A DNA stretch of 64,000 bases from Mangrovibacterium sp041596335. Lineage in GTDB: Bacteria; Bacteroidota; Bacteroidia; Bacteroidales; Prolixibacteraceae. The DNA is taken from positions 1 through 64,000 of the forward strand of contig NZ_JBFHIT010000005.1 of the NCBI RefSeq assembly GCF_041596335.1, read 5' to 3'. Within the stretch, counting starts at the first letter, position 1, and every line of letters begins with the position of its first letter. Shown here piece after piece: positions 25,338 through 34,839 of this stretch. Position numbers and translations under genes: made by a program. The notes beneath the pieces were generated by a model. It made no database searches. It was not told the origin of the DNA and saw only the letters and a program-made list of their open reading frames with translations.

Positions 25338-27059
25338 ATGACCCAAACGAATATGACCCAACAACTAAAGATAATCGCATTTGTAATCTGCGGAATTTTT
25401 ATGCACCACGGATTACACGCGCGGGTAACTACCGGTAGTACAAACTCCGGAAACATGAATGTTGCCGATACACAGGAGCCTGCAAAACCAAGTGTGACTG
25501 AAACTGATATTTGTGTTTATGGCGGAACCGCTTCGGGAGTTGTGGCTGCAGTACAAGCCAGTCGCATGGGGAAAAGTGTTGTGATAATAGAACCTGGGAA
25601 GCACATTGGTGGAATGACATCCAGCGGACTTGGAAATACTGATGTTGGTAGACCTGAAACGATCGGAGGAATCGCCCGGGAATTTTATCAACTAGTACAT
25701 CAATGGTATCAAGATCCTGCGCATTGGAAATATCAAACAAAAGAAGAGTTTATTGCCAGTACTCAGCCTAAGCGGATTGCTCCGGATGCTTTATTTGTAT
25801 TCGAACCGCATGTAGCCGAACTAAAGTTGAACGAAATGATTGCCAATGAATCGGTTTCCGTGGTTTTTGGCGAAAGGCTCGATCTGAAGAACGGCGTGAA
25901 GAAGGAGAACAATCAGATCGTTTCAATACGAATGGAGTCGGGGCGTACTTTTGTCGCTAAAGTGTTTATCGATTGTAGTTATGAGGGCGACCTCTTGGCA
26001 AAGGCAGGAGTTTCGTACACTGTTGGCCGGGAAGGCAACGCCAGGTATGACGAAAAGATTAATGGCGTACAAACCAAAGAACCGGCAAGAATAGGAGATC
26101 GGCCACTTGATCCTTTTATTATTCCCGGAGATTCGACCAGTGGAGTAATAGAAGGGCTTGTTCCGGATGTGGTTGGGGCAGAAGGCGATGGCGATAAAAT
26201 GGTACAAGCTTACAACTACCGTCTTTGTCTCACCGGCGAGCCTGAGAACCGTTTCCCTTTCAACAAACCCGAAGGATATGACGAATCAGAATTTGAGCTG
26301 TTGTTCCGTTGGTTAGAGGCCGGCAATACCCGAGGGCTTCCCCTTGGCTCTAATCCTGTTCCAAATAAGAAGACCGACACCAACAAAGGCGGATGGGTTT
26401 CGACCGATTATATGGGCCATGCCGATGATTATCCGGATGCCGATTACGAAGCTCGCGAGAAAATTCTAAACGATCATCTTCGATACACCAAAGGGTTCCT
26501 GTGGACTCTGGCCAATCATCCAAGAGTCCCGGAGGTTGTTCGGGCAAGAGCCTCGAAACTTGGTTTGGCAAAAGATGAGTTTGTAGACAACGGACATTTC
26601 CCGTTTCAACTTTACGTTCGTGAAGGGCGCAGAATGATTGGTAACTTGGTCATGACTGAACATCATCTTAGGAGCAACCCGAAAGTGACCGACCCGGTTG
26701 CCCTCGGTTCGTACGGAATGGACTCGCATCCAACTCAGATTTGGGTCGATAAGGATGGAGCACTTCATGCCGACACACCAAAATGGACTGGAGTTCCTCC
26801 ATACGGTATCAGTTATCAGTCAATCACACCAAAAGAAGAAGAGTGTTCTAATTTGCTGGTTACCTGCTGTGTTTCTGCTTCGCACAGTGCTTATGGGTCA
26901 ATACGAATGGAGCCGGTTTATATGATGCTTGGACAAAGTGCGGCAACCGCTGCTGCTTTGGCGATTGATAAAGAAGTTAGTATTCACCAGTTAAACTACG
27001 ATGAGCTAAAGGTCAGATTGTTGGCCGACAAGCAGATTCTTGAGTATTCAAAAGATTAA
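25338..27059 (+). CDS. FAD-dependent oxidoreductase (FAD_oxidored family), copy 1
   Basis: A 573-aa flavoprotein with an N-terminal signal peptide (cleavage near the HARVTTG region), so it should work in the periplasm. The Rossmann dinucleotide motif is VYGGTASGVVAAVQAS (about 55-70), followed by EPGKHIGGMTSSGLG, and the C-terminal FAD contact is SIRMEPVYMMLGQSAA (about 516). It belongs to the PF12831-like group often found in PULs and sometimes labelled xanthan lyase-associated. The reaction is unknown; oxidation or dehydrogenation of a sugar is the natural guess. Its stop is two bases before the GH29 start, implying coupled translation. A second copy is at 34840. Confidence 0.85.
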   Translation: MTQTNMTQQLKIIAFVICGIFMHHGLHARVTTGSTNSGNMNVADTQEPAKPSVTETDICVYGGTASGVVAAVQASRMGKSVVIIEPGKHIGGMTSSGLGNTDVGRPETIGGIAREFYQLVHQWYQDPAHWKYQTKEEFIASTQPKRIAPDALFVFEPHVAELKLNEMIANESVSVVFGERLDLKNGVKKENNQIVSIRMESGRTFVAKVFIDCSYEGDLLAKAGVSYTVGREGNARYDEKINGVQTKEPARIGDRPLDPFIIPGDSTSGVIEGLVPDVVGAEGDGDKMVQAYNYRLCLTGEPENRFPFNKPEGYDESEFELLFRWLEAGNTRGLPLGSNPVPNKKTDTNKGGWVSTDYMGHADDYPDADYEAREKILNDHLRYTKGFLWTLANHPRVPEVVRARASKLGLAKDEFVDNGHFPFQLYVREGRRMIGNLVMTEHHLRSNPKVTDPVALGSYGMDSHPTQIWVDKDGALHADTPKWTGVPPYGISYQSITPKEEECSNLLVTCCVSASHSAYGSIRMEPVYMMLGQSAATAAALAIDKEVSIHQLNYDELKVRLLADKQILEYSKD

Positions 27060-27061
27060 GA

Positions 27062-28465
27062 ATGACTATTGAAATGAAACAAAGCAGCGCATATTTAATC
27101 GCAATACTCACTGTAGTCACTATTTTGACTCGTATTTCAGGTGTTTCAGCCCAGGTAAATGCGGACGGTTCCATCGATACAGGCGACAAATTTGAAAATG
27201 CCAAACTGGAATACCTCGAGTCGCCCGAACTGGTCGCTGAACGACTTGCCTGGTGGAACGATGCCCGCTTTGGTATGTTTATTCATTGGGGGCTTTATGC
27301 GCACGATGGCTGTTTTTGGAATGGGCAAGACGGGCGTTCCGAGCACATGATGCGCAACCTGCAAATTCCAATCTCCGAATATGAGAAAATAGCCGATGAA
27401 TTTAATCCCCAAAAATTTAATGCCGACGAATGGGCAAAAATTGCCAAAGATGCCGGTATGAAATACATGGTGATTACCTCGAAACACCACGATGGCTTTG
27501 CCATGTTCAATAGCCCTTCGGACGATTACAACATCGTAAAACAAACACCTTGGAAACGCGATGCAGTGCTGGAGTTGAAGCAGGCTTGCGAAAAGCAGGG
27601 AATTAAATTTGGCGTTTATTATTCGCTCGGAAGAGACTGGCACCACCCACAATGTAACTCAAAAGGCGGATCGCGAAGCAATGTGTGGGATTTCCCTGAG
27701 GAAGAGAAAAAGGATTATTCCATCTACTTCAACGAAAAGGTGAAACCTCAGATTAGCGAGCTGATAACGCAGTACAAACCGGCCATTATTTGGTTCGATA
27801 CGCCCGAGTTAATTACAAAAGAGCAAAGTATTGAGTTGTTGGCTTTAATTCATAAACTCGACCCGGATTGCATCGTAAATCAGCGCGTTGGAAACAAATT
27901 GGGCGACTACGCCGTTCGCGAGCAGAAAATTCCCGAAGGAGGCGAACCGCAACCTTGGGAAACCTGCATGACCCTGAATGGCGCCTGGGGATACCACAAA
28001 ACCGATGATAATTGGAAGACTGCAGATTCGTTAGTTCATAGCTTGGTTGACATTGCCAGCAAAGGTGGAAACTTTTTGCTGAATGTAGGTCCAACCGGCG
28101 AAGGTGTAATTCCTGCAAAATCGGTTAGCCGTTTAAACGAAGTGGGAGAGTGGTTAATCGTAAATGGTGAAGCGGTTTACGGAACCACCTCAAGCCCGAT
28201 GGGAGAATTTGATTGGGGACGCTGCACAAAGAAAGTCGGGAAAAGGAATACAACACTCTATTTCGCAGTTTTCAACTGGCCCGAAAGTGGCGAATTAGTC
28301 ATTCCGCAGATAAAATATAAAGTTCAAAAAGCTTCGATTTTGAAAACCGGAGAACCGGTAAAAACAGAAACAACCAATCAGGGATTGAAAATTAGCTTAC
28401 CTGAAATTGCACCGGATGAGATGGCAAGTGTCATAAAGGTTGAGGTGAAAGGATTAGTTAAATGA
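27062..28465 (+). CDS. GH29 alpha-L-fucosidase, copy 1
   Basis: A 467-aa retaining exo-glycosidase that releases alpha-L-fucose (or related L-galactose). Signal peptide with cleavage near GVSAQ. The (beta/alpha)8 barrel shows WNDARFGMFIHWGLYA (about 66), ITSKHHDGFAMFNSP (about 139) and the nucleophile Asp246 in IIWFDTPEL. A short C-terminal beta-sandwich follows, but no extra binding module. It is the partner of the FAD oxidoreductase just upstream, with the same pairing (order reversed) at 33.1-36.5 kb. The sugar and linkage cannot be read from sequence. Confidence 0.93.
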   Translation: MTIEMKQSSAYLIAILTVVTILTRISGVSAQVNADGSIDTGDKFENAKLEYLESPELVAERLAWWNDARFGMFIHWGLYAHDGCFWNGQDGRSEHMMRNLQIPISEYEKIADEFNPQKFNADEWAKIAKDAGMKYMVITSKHHDGFAMFNSPSDDYNIVKQTPWKRDAVLELKQACEKQGIKFGVYYSLGRDWHHPQCNSKGGSRSNVWDFPEEEKKDYSIYFNEKVKPQISELITQYKPAIIWFDTPELITKEQSIELLALIHKLDPDCIVNQRVGNKLGDYAVREQKIPEGGEPQPWETCMTLNGAWGYHKTDDNWKTADSLVHSLVDIASKGGNFLLNVGPTGEGVIPAKSVSRLNEVGEWLIVNGEAVYGTTSSPMGEFDWGRCTKKVGKRNTTLYFAVFNWPESGELVIPQIKYKVQKASILKTGEPVKTETTNQGLKISLPEIAPDEMASVIKVEVKGLVK

Positions 28466-28509
28466 AACGACTGCTAGCTTAATGGCAGACTGAGAAAATG
28501 TCAACAGTA

Positions 28510-28600
28510 AACAGGCTGAAGACCTGAAATAACAAACCCGGCACATCGCCACATACAAAAAATAAGTGAAGTGAATTAACAGACTGAAAGTCTGAAATAA
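28510..28600. repeat. Pair of short palindromic repeats (CAGACTGAAAGTCTG type)
   Basis: Two 23-base copies at 28510-28532 and 28578-28600 share the pattern AACAGnCTGAAnnnCTGAAATAA. The second contains the perfect hairpin CAGACT-GAA-AGTCTG; the first is a weaker version. A third degenerate piece (GCAGACTGAG) is near 28484. They look like REP-type intergenic palindromes between the GH29 and GH39 genes, where they might stabilise or fine-tune the mRNA. Confidence 0.55.
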
Positions 28601-28612
28601 TAATTAATAGAT

Positions 28613-30256
28613 ATGAACCAACTACTAAGAACAACAACTATTCTAATTTGTGCCCTGTTCCTGTTTTCAGGAACCATTTCAGCACAAGAAAAAATAGCCA
28701 TTGATGGAAATGCCAAGGGCGAACAATTCGAGCATTTCTGGAGCAAATGTGTTGGCGCCGGCCGTGCCAACGAAGGGCTGCGTGCCGGCTGGCTCGAGCA
28801 ACTGGAAAAAGTACAGGAAAACTGTGGTTTTCAGTATTGTCGGTTTCACGGACTGTTTCACGAAGACATGTTTGTTGTTCTGGAAGAAAAAGGAAAAATT
28901 GTGTACAACTGGCAGTATGTCGACGATTTGTTCGACCGGATGCTCGACCTCAATGTTAAACCTTTTGTAGAGTTGGCCTTCTTCCCAAATCAGTTTGCCG
29001 CCGAAGATTCCAAAACAGTATTCTGGTGGAAAGCTAAAGTTACGCCAGGCGAAAATTATGCCGCTCAGTGGCACGACTTGGTGAAAGCGCTAACCCAGCA
29101 CTTGGTCGATCGTTACGGAATTGATGAGCTGCTGACCTGGTATTTCGAGGTTTGGAACGAACCAAACCTGTATCCGGCTTTCCTTGACGGTACCAAATCG
29201 CAGTATTTCGAACTTTATAAGCAGTCGGCGCTGGCTTTGAAGTCGGTCGATGAACGACTCAAAATCGGAGGGCCGGCAACCAGTAACTTTGTTCCCGACA
29301 CCCGTTTCGATGGCGAAATTGAAGACCGCGAAGCTTCGAACGAAGTGTTTACCATCGACGATATTAATAAGTTGAAATGGCATGGCGTATGGATTGAAGA
29401 CTTCCTGAAATACTGTGAAAAGGAAAACTTGCCGGTTGATTTTGTAAGCTGCCACCCGTATCCTACTGATTATGCGTTTAATCCTGAAACCGGAAAGGGC
29501 AGGGGCTTGACCCGTTTTGTGGGCTCTACTAAACTCGACATCGAGTGGCTTAATAAAACGGTAAAGAACAGTGCCTTCCCAAATGCCGAATTACATTTAA
29601 CCGAGTGGAACACCAGCCCGAGCAGTCGCGATGCCATGCACGATTTACTTCCGGCAGCGGCCTATATCGTAAAAACGAACCTCGATTGTATTGGATTGAC
29701 CAACTCGCTGGCATTTTGGACGTTTACCGATATTTTTGAAGAAAAAGGCGGCGCCTCAAGTATTTTTCACGGGGGCTTCGGAATGATCAACTTTCAGGGC
29801 ATTGTAAAACCGTCGTACCACGCTTACCGCATGTTAAACCAACTGGGCGACGAAAAATTATACAAAGACGATTATCTGTTTGTAAGCCGTCATTCGGGCA
29901 ACGGGAAAATCACTGCTCTGGCTTACAATTATCCGGACGAGTATGTCGATGCTGTTCCTTCGGGAAGTAACAAAAGGGAACAAGGAACATCTAAAACACT
30001 CCGCTTTTCGCTTGACGGTTTAAACGCCGGAACTCAATTCAAAATTGAAACCTTAGATAAAGATCACGGGAACATTCATAATTACTGGGAGGCGATGGGA
30101 AAACCCGAGCCGCCAACACGCGAGCAAGTGAACGTGATGAAAGACTTTGCCGAAAATCTGAAAACTGATATTGTAACGGTTGGAGAAGATGGCACACTCG
30201 AAATTGACCATACGCTAACGCCATGGAGTGTCGTGTTAATCACCCAAATTAATTAA
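28613..30256 (+). CDS. GH39 glycosidase (beta-xylosidase-like)
   Basis: A 547-aa retaining glycosidase of clan GH-A. Signal peptide with cleavage near TISAQ. The barrel has the acid/base Glu183 in YFEVWNEPNLY and the nucleophile Glu331 in LHLTEWNTSPSS, both in the family's normal context. The C-terminal beta-sandwich (about 400-547) is typical of GH39 beta-xylosidases. GH39 also includes alpha-L-iduronidases and beta-galactosidases, so xylose is the most likely but not the only possible product. It lies in the operon between the GH29 and GH3 genes. Confidence 0.9.
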   Translation: MNQLLRTTTILICALFLFSGTISAQEKIAIDGNAKGEQFEHFWSKCVGAGRANEGLRAGWLEQLEKVQENCGFQYCRFHGLFHEDMFVVLEEKGKIVYNWQYVDDLFDRMLDLNVKPFVELAFFPNQFAAEDSKTVFWWKAKVTPGENYAAQWHDLVKALTQHLVDRYGIDELLTWYFEVWNEPNLYPAFLDGTKSQYFELYKQSALALKSVDERLKIGGPATSNFVPDTRFDGEIEDREASNEVFTIDDINKLKWHGVWIEDFLKYCEKENLPVDFVSCHPYPTDYAFNPETGKGRGLTRFVGSTKLDIEWLNKTVKNSAFPNAELHLTEWNTSPSSRDAMHDLLPAAAYIVKTNLDCIGLTNSLAFWTFTDIFEEKGGASSIFHGGFGMINFQGIVKPSYHAYRMLNQLGDEKLYKDDYLFVSRHSGNGKITALAYNYPDEYVDAVPSGSNKREQGTSKTLRFSLDGLNAGTQFKIETLDKDHGNIHNYWEAMGKPEPPTREQVNVMKDFAENLKTDIVTVGEDGTLEIDHTLTPWSVVLITQIN

Positions 30257-30305
30257 AATGAGTTCCTTGTAAGCTCACAATATTATAATCTATACCTATA
30301 TTACC

Positions 30306-33020
30306 ATGAAAACTAGCCTACTACTTCTTATTTCTGTTTTGTCAATTGGCTCTCTTTTTGGTCAGCCAAAACAAGACGAAACACGCAAGTATTTCGATTT
30401 GTCGCTTGATTTTGAGACACGTGCCGCTGATTTAGTTCAGCACATGACCTTAGATGAAAAAATAGCACAGCTAGGAAATAAAGCGCCTGCAATTCCTCGG
30501 CTGGGAATTTTAGAATACGACTGGTGGAACGAAGCCTTGCATGGTGTTGCCCGTGCAGGAAATGCAACGGTATTTCCTCAGGCTATTGGTCTGGCAGCAA
30601 CATTCGATACTGATATGATGAAGCAGGTCGCCGATATTATCAGCGATGAAGCCAGGGCAAAGCACCATGAGGCGCTTAGAAATAATGACTACCGCAGATA
30701 CAGAGGTCTGACATTCTGGTCGCCTAATATCAATATTTTCAGGGATCCGCGGTGGGGCCGGGGGCACGAAACCTATGGTGAAGATCCATACCTGACCGGA
30801 CAAATGGGGATGCAATTTGTGAAAGGGCTGCAAGGCGACGACCCTAAATATTTAAAACTAGTTGCTACCGCAAAGCATTATGCTGTACACAATGGCCCCG
30901 AGCCTGACAGACATGTGTTTAATGTAGTGCCCAATACACGCGATTTATGGGAGACTTATCTGCCGGCATTTAAAGATCTGATGGTTGATGCGAAAGCCTA
31001 TTCGATCATGGGGGCTTATAATCGTGTTGATGGCGAATCGTCATGCGCCAGTTGGTTGCTACTGGAAGATATTCTCCGAAATAAGTGGGGCTTTGAAGGC
31101 TATGTGGTTTCCGATTGTGGCGCGATCAGGGATATTTACGCGTTTCATAAAATTGTTGACAGCCCCGAAGAAGCTGCAGCCATTGGTGTTCGTAAAGGCT
31201 GCGATTTAAATTGTGGCAATGTTTATCAAACTGCGTTGAAAAAAGCCGTTGAATTGGGATACATTGATGAAGGCGAAATTGACCTGGCTGTTTACAGGTT
31301 GATGTTAGCCAGAATGAAACTTGGAATGTTTGATCCGGAAGAGCTGGTTCCTTATGCTCAGATTCCAATTGAAATGAATGATAGCGAAGCGCATGATGAA
31401 ATGGCTTTGAAAGTGGCTCAAAAATCAATGACGCTGTTGAAAAACGATGGGATACTCCCATTGAACAAAAGTAAAATAAAACGAATCGCTGTTGTTGGCC
31501 CCAATGCCGATAATCTGGCATCCTTACTCGGGAATTATGCCGGAACACCTTCTCGCCCTGTTACGGTAATTAATGGAATAAGAAATGCGGTTGGTAAAGA
31601 TGTTCAAGTCACCTATTCCACAGGAGTACCAATGGTGATTTATGATGTGAACGCGAAAGATTATCCGGTTATTGATAGCAAGTACCTTTTTACCGTTGAT
31701 GAGAATGGTGAAAAAACTCAAGGCTTAACCGGACACTATTACAACAACACCAATTTAGAAGGAGAAGCAACGTTAGTTAAAGTAAATCCCGAAATAAAAT
31801 TCAAATGGAACAGGGGCGAATCACCAACATCGACCGATGTGGCACAGGGGATTCTAACTGCGGATAAAGCCATAGCTGATGAGAATTTTTCGATCCGGTG
31901 GACGGGGAAATTGCTCGCCCCGATGACTGGTACCTATAAACTTGGAGTATCCGCAGACGACGGATGTCGCCTCTGGATTGACGGTGAAATAATTGTCGAC
32001 GGTTGGTCGAATCACAATCGGAAGGAAGTCTTTTTAAGTGATGTTACTTTAGAGGGAGGGAAAACCTATGATATCAAGTTAGAATACTTCGAAAATTTTG
32101 CTGTAGCCGAGGTCAACCTGATTTGGGAAACGCCCGAGTATAGGGCGAATAAACAAAACATCGATCCAACAATCCTTTCAGAAGCCACTTTAGCCGACGT
32201 AAAAAAAGCCGATGTAGCCATATTTGTAGGCGGTTTAGACGCCTCGTGGGAAGGTGAAGAAATGAAGGGGCGTTCCAATATTGATGGCTTTAATAGCGGC
32301 GATCGCACTAAAATTGAAATGCCCAAACTCCAAATGAATGCCCTAAAAGCCATGAGTGAAACCGGAACCCCGGTAATCTTTGTTCAAATGTCGGGAAGTG
32401 CGATGGCTTATGGTGGTTTGGAAGATGAATTAAATGCCATTTTAATGGCCTGGTATCCTGGGCAACGTGGTGGCGATGCCGTTGCCGATGTGCTGTTTGG
32501 AGAGTATAACCCTGCCGGCAGACTACCCGTTACCTTCTATTCGTCGACCAGTGAATTGGCAGATTTTACGGACTACAACATGCATGCCGGCAAAGGTTTT
32601 ACTTACCGGTATTATCAGGGCGATGCACTGTACTCATTTGGGCATGGCCTGAGCTATACCAACTTCGAGTATTCAAATCTGAAAATCGATAAGAATTCAA
32701 TTGGCCGCGACGGTGAATTTTCAGTTTCGCTGCAAGTCAAAAACACCGGTAAAGTGGATGGTGAAGAAGTTGTGCAACTATACATTAAGGATGTGGAGTC
32801 GGACAAATGGATGGCTCTAAAACAACTTCGCAAATTCGAGCGAATTGCACTGAAAAAAGGGGAATCCAAAACAGTTTCGTTTAAGCTAAAAGCAATGGAC
32901 GATTTGCGTTATTACGATTCCATGAAGCGAGACTATATGGTCGAACCGGGTAGTTTCGAAATTCAAATCGGCGCTTCAAGTAGTGATATCAGACTGAAAG
33001 GGATGATTGTCGTTGAATAA
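30306..33020 (+). CDS. GH3 beta-glycosidase with PA14 insertion (beta-xylosidase/beta-glucosidase)
   Basis: A 904-aa retaining enzyme. Signal peptide (cleavage near SLFGQ). The N-terminal barrel carries the nucleophile Asp270 in YVVSDCGAI and substrate-binding KHYAVHNGPE (about 190). The second alpha/beta domain is interrupted by a PA14 domain at about 465-610 (TGHYYNNTNLEGE and SADDGCRLWIDGE), and a C-terminal fibronectin-III-like domain (about 800-880) ends it. The sequence around WWNEALHGVARAG resembles GH3 beta-xylosidases more than beta-glucosidases. The PA14 domain probably shapes the substrate pocket. Likely periplasmic. Confidence 0.93.
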   Translation: MKTSLLLLISVLSIGSLFGQPKQDETRKYFDLSLDFETRAADLVQHMTLDEKIAQLGNKAPAIPRLGILEYDWWNEALHGVARAGNATVFPQAIGLAATFDTDMMKQVADIISDEARAKHHEALRNNDYRRYRGLTFWSPNINIFRDPRWGRGHETYGEDPYLTGQMGMQFVKGLQGDDPKYLKLVATAKHYAVHNGPEPDRHVFNVVPNTRDLWETYLPAFKDLMVDAKAYSIMGAYNRVDGESSCASWLLLEDILRNKWGFEGYVVSDCGAIRDIYAFHKIVDSPEEAAAIGVRKGCDLNCGNVYQTALKKAVELGYIDEGEIDLAVYRLMLARMKLGMFDPEELVPYAQIPIEMNDSEAHDEMALKVAQKSMTLLKNDGILPLNKSKIKRIAVVGPNADNLASLLGNYAGTPSRPVTVINGIRNAVGKDVQVTYSTGVPMVIYDVNAKDYPVIDSKYLFTVDENGEKTQGLTGHYYNNTNLEGEATLVKVNPEIKFKWNRGESPTSTDVAQGILTADKAIADENFSIRWTGKLLAPMTGTYKLGVSADDGCRLWIDGEIIVDGWSNHNRKEVFLSDVTLEGGKTYDIKLEYFENFAVAEVNLIWETPEYRANKQNIDPTILSEATLADVKKADVAIFVGGLDASWEGEEMKGRSNIDGFNSGDRTKIEMPKLQMNALKAMSETGTPVIFVQMSGSAMAYGGLEDELNAILMAWYPGQRGGDAVADVLFGEYNPAGRLPVTFYSSTSELADFTDYNMHAGKGFTYRYYQGDALYSFGHGLSYTNFEYSNLKIDKNSIGRDGEFSVSLQVKNTGKVDGEEVVQLYIKDVESDKWMALKQLRKFERIALKKGESKTVSFKLKAMDDLRYYDSMKRDYMVEPGSFEIQIGASSSDIRLKGMIVVE

Positions 33021-33099
33021 TTGGTTGCGCAAATCATAATTGTAGCGACAATCAACTTTTGACAACAATCCTAAGAAGATAAAATATAAAAAACAGATA

Positions 33100-34833
33100 A
33101 TGAAAAAAATACGAACTACACTATTGTTATTTACGCTATTCATCAATTTGGGAGTTGCGCAAAATCCATCAAAATCGAAACAGATTTCTGACGAAGAACG
33201 CATGGAGTGGTGGACCGAGTCTCGTTTCGGAATGTTTATTCACTGGGGAATTTATTCCATTCCGGCCGGATTCTATAAAGGTGAACCGCAGAAAAACTCT
33301 GCCGAATGGATTATGAATCGTGGAAATATTCCCGTGGCGGAATATGCAAAATTTGCCGAGCTTTTTAATCCGACTTTGTTCGATGCCAAAACCTTTGTTG
33401 GCTTGGCTAAAGAAGCCGGAATGAAATACATTGTAATCACATCGAAGCATCACGACGGCTTTTCAATGTTTCATTCAAAATGTAACCCGTTTAATGTGGT
33501 TGATGCAACGCCATTCAAACGCGATGTAATGAAAGAACTTGCTGATGAGTGTGCCATTCAGGGCATTAAGTTCGGTTTTTATTACTCGCAGGCGCAAGAC
33601 TGGAGCCATCCCGGTGGCATGGGAAACAATTGGGACAAAACCATGCAGCGTGTTAGCAGCGACTCGTATGTGAAAGAAAAAGCGCTTCCCGAAGTCAATC
33701 AACTGTTGACTGATTATGGCGATATTGCCATCTTCTGGTGGGATACTCCGCGCGAAATGAGCAAAGAAGTGATCGACAGTCTATACCATGTTACCACTGC
33801 CTTGCAACCGGCTATCATTACCAACGACCGGTTGGGCGACGATTATCCGGGCGATCACAAAACCTACGAAAGGCACATGCCAAAGCAGAAGCCCGAAGAG
33901 AAATACTGGGAACTTTGCCAGCCTATCAGCGGAAGTTGGGGCTACCGCAGCGACGACCAGAGCTTTAAATCGATGAAAACTTTACTGGGCGAATTGGCAA
34001 ACGCCAGCAGTATGGGCGGAAACTACTTGTTAAATGTTAGCCCTACTTGTTTGGGAACCTTGTCTCCAAAAGCCGTTGAACGACTGAAAACCATTGGCGA
34101 CTGGATGGACAAAAACAGCGAAGCCATTTACGGAACCGAAGCAAGTCCTTGCAGTAAAGTCGATTGGGGCTACATTACCATGAAGAAAGCTGGCAACAAA
34201 ACCAAGCTTTATTTACATGTTTTCGATTGGGAGGCCGGAACGATTCAGCTGCCGATCCGAAATAATGCGGCCAATGCCTATTTGCTGACCAACAACAGAA
34301 AGTCATTTAAAACCAAAACCGGAGATAACGGACTGACCGTGCAGCTATCAGGTTCAGCACCCGATTCCATTAACTCGGTTGTGGTTGTTGAACTGAATGA
34401 TACTCCCGATGCGATTGCACCAAAGGCATTCGGACAAGATAAAAATGGCGTGGTCGCATTCATGACCGAAAGCGCTGAGTTTGAAAACTTACAGGGAATT
34501 GGCGTTAGATACAACAGCTCGAAAGACTGTGTGGGCAGTTGGACCAACGAACAGGAACGGGTGTATTGGACATTTGCCATTGAAAAGCCAGGTAAGTTTC
34601 ATATTACCGCGTCAACTGCAGGTTCCGAAGCTTCTGAATTTATGGTTGAGCTTAACGGACAACGCCAAACGGTGAAAATTCCGGCAACTGCAAGTTACGA
34701 TGATTTCAAACCTTTGGAGATCGGAACATTTGAGATTAAAGAAGCGGGCAATTATAAAATCACTTTTAAACCGGTGTTGGGCGCATGGCAGCCAATTAAT
34801 TTAAAAGAGGTGGTGATGACACCAATAAAGTAA
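33100..34833 (+). CDS. GH29 alpha-L-fucosidase with C-terminal extra domain, copy 2
   Basis: A 577-aa retaining alpha-L-fucosidase. Signal peptide with cleavage near GVAQ. The barrel has WWTESRFGMFIHWGIY (about 29), ITSKHHDGFSMFHSK (about 112) and the nucleophile Asp215 in IFWWDTPREM. It differs from copy 1 by about 130 extra C-terminal residues (from about 445) that look like a carbohydrate-binding beta-sandwich. Sequence divergence from copy 1 is large outside the catalytic motifs, so the two probably cut different linkages. The next gene, an FAD oxidoreductase, starts six bases after the stop. Confidence 0.93.
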   Translation: MKKIRTTLLLFTLFINLGVAQNPSKSKQISDEERMEWWTESRFGMFIHWGIYSIPAGFYKGEPQKNSAEWIMNRGNIPVAEYAKFAELFNPTLFDAKTFVGLAKEAGMKYIVITSKHHDGFSMFHSKCNPFNVVDATPFKRDVMKELADECAIQGIKFGFYYSQAQDWSHPGGMGNNWDKTMQRVSSDSYVKEKALPEVNQLLTDYGDIAIFWWDTPREMSKEVIDSLYHVTTALQPAIITNDRLGDDYPGDHKTYERHMPKQKPEEKYWELCQPISGSWGYRSDDQSFKSMKTLLGELANASSMGGNYLLNVSPTCLGTLSPKAVERLKTIGDWMDKNSEAIYGTEASPCSKVDWGYITMKKAGNKTKLYLHVFDWEAGTIQLPIRNNAANAYLLTNNRKSFKTKTGDNGLTVQLSGSAPDSINSVVVVELNDTPDAIAPKAFGQDKNGVVAFMTESAEFENLQGIGVRYNSSKDCVGSWTNEQERVYWTFAIEKPGKFHITASTAGSEASEFMVELNGQRQTVKIPATASYDDFKPLEIGTFEIKEAGNYKITFKPVLGAWQPINLKEVVMTPIK

Positions 34834-34839
34834 TTCAAT

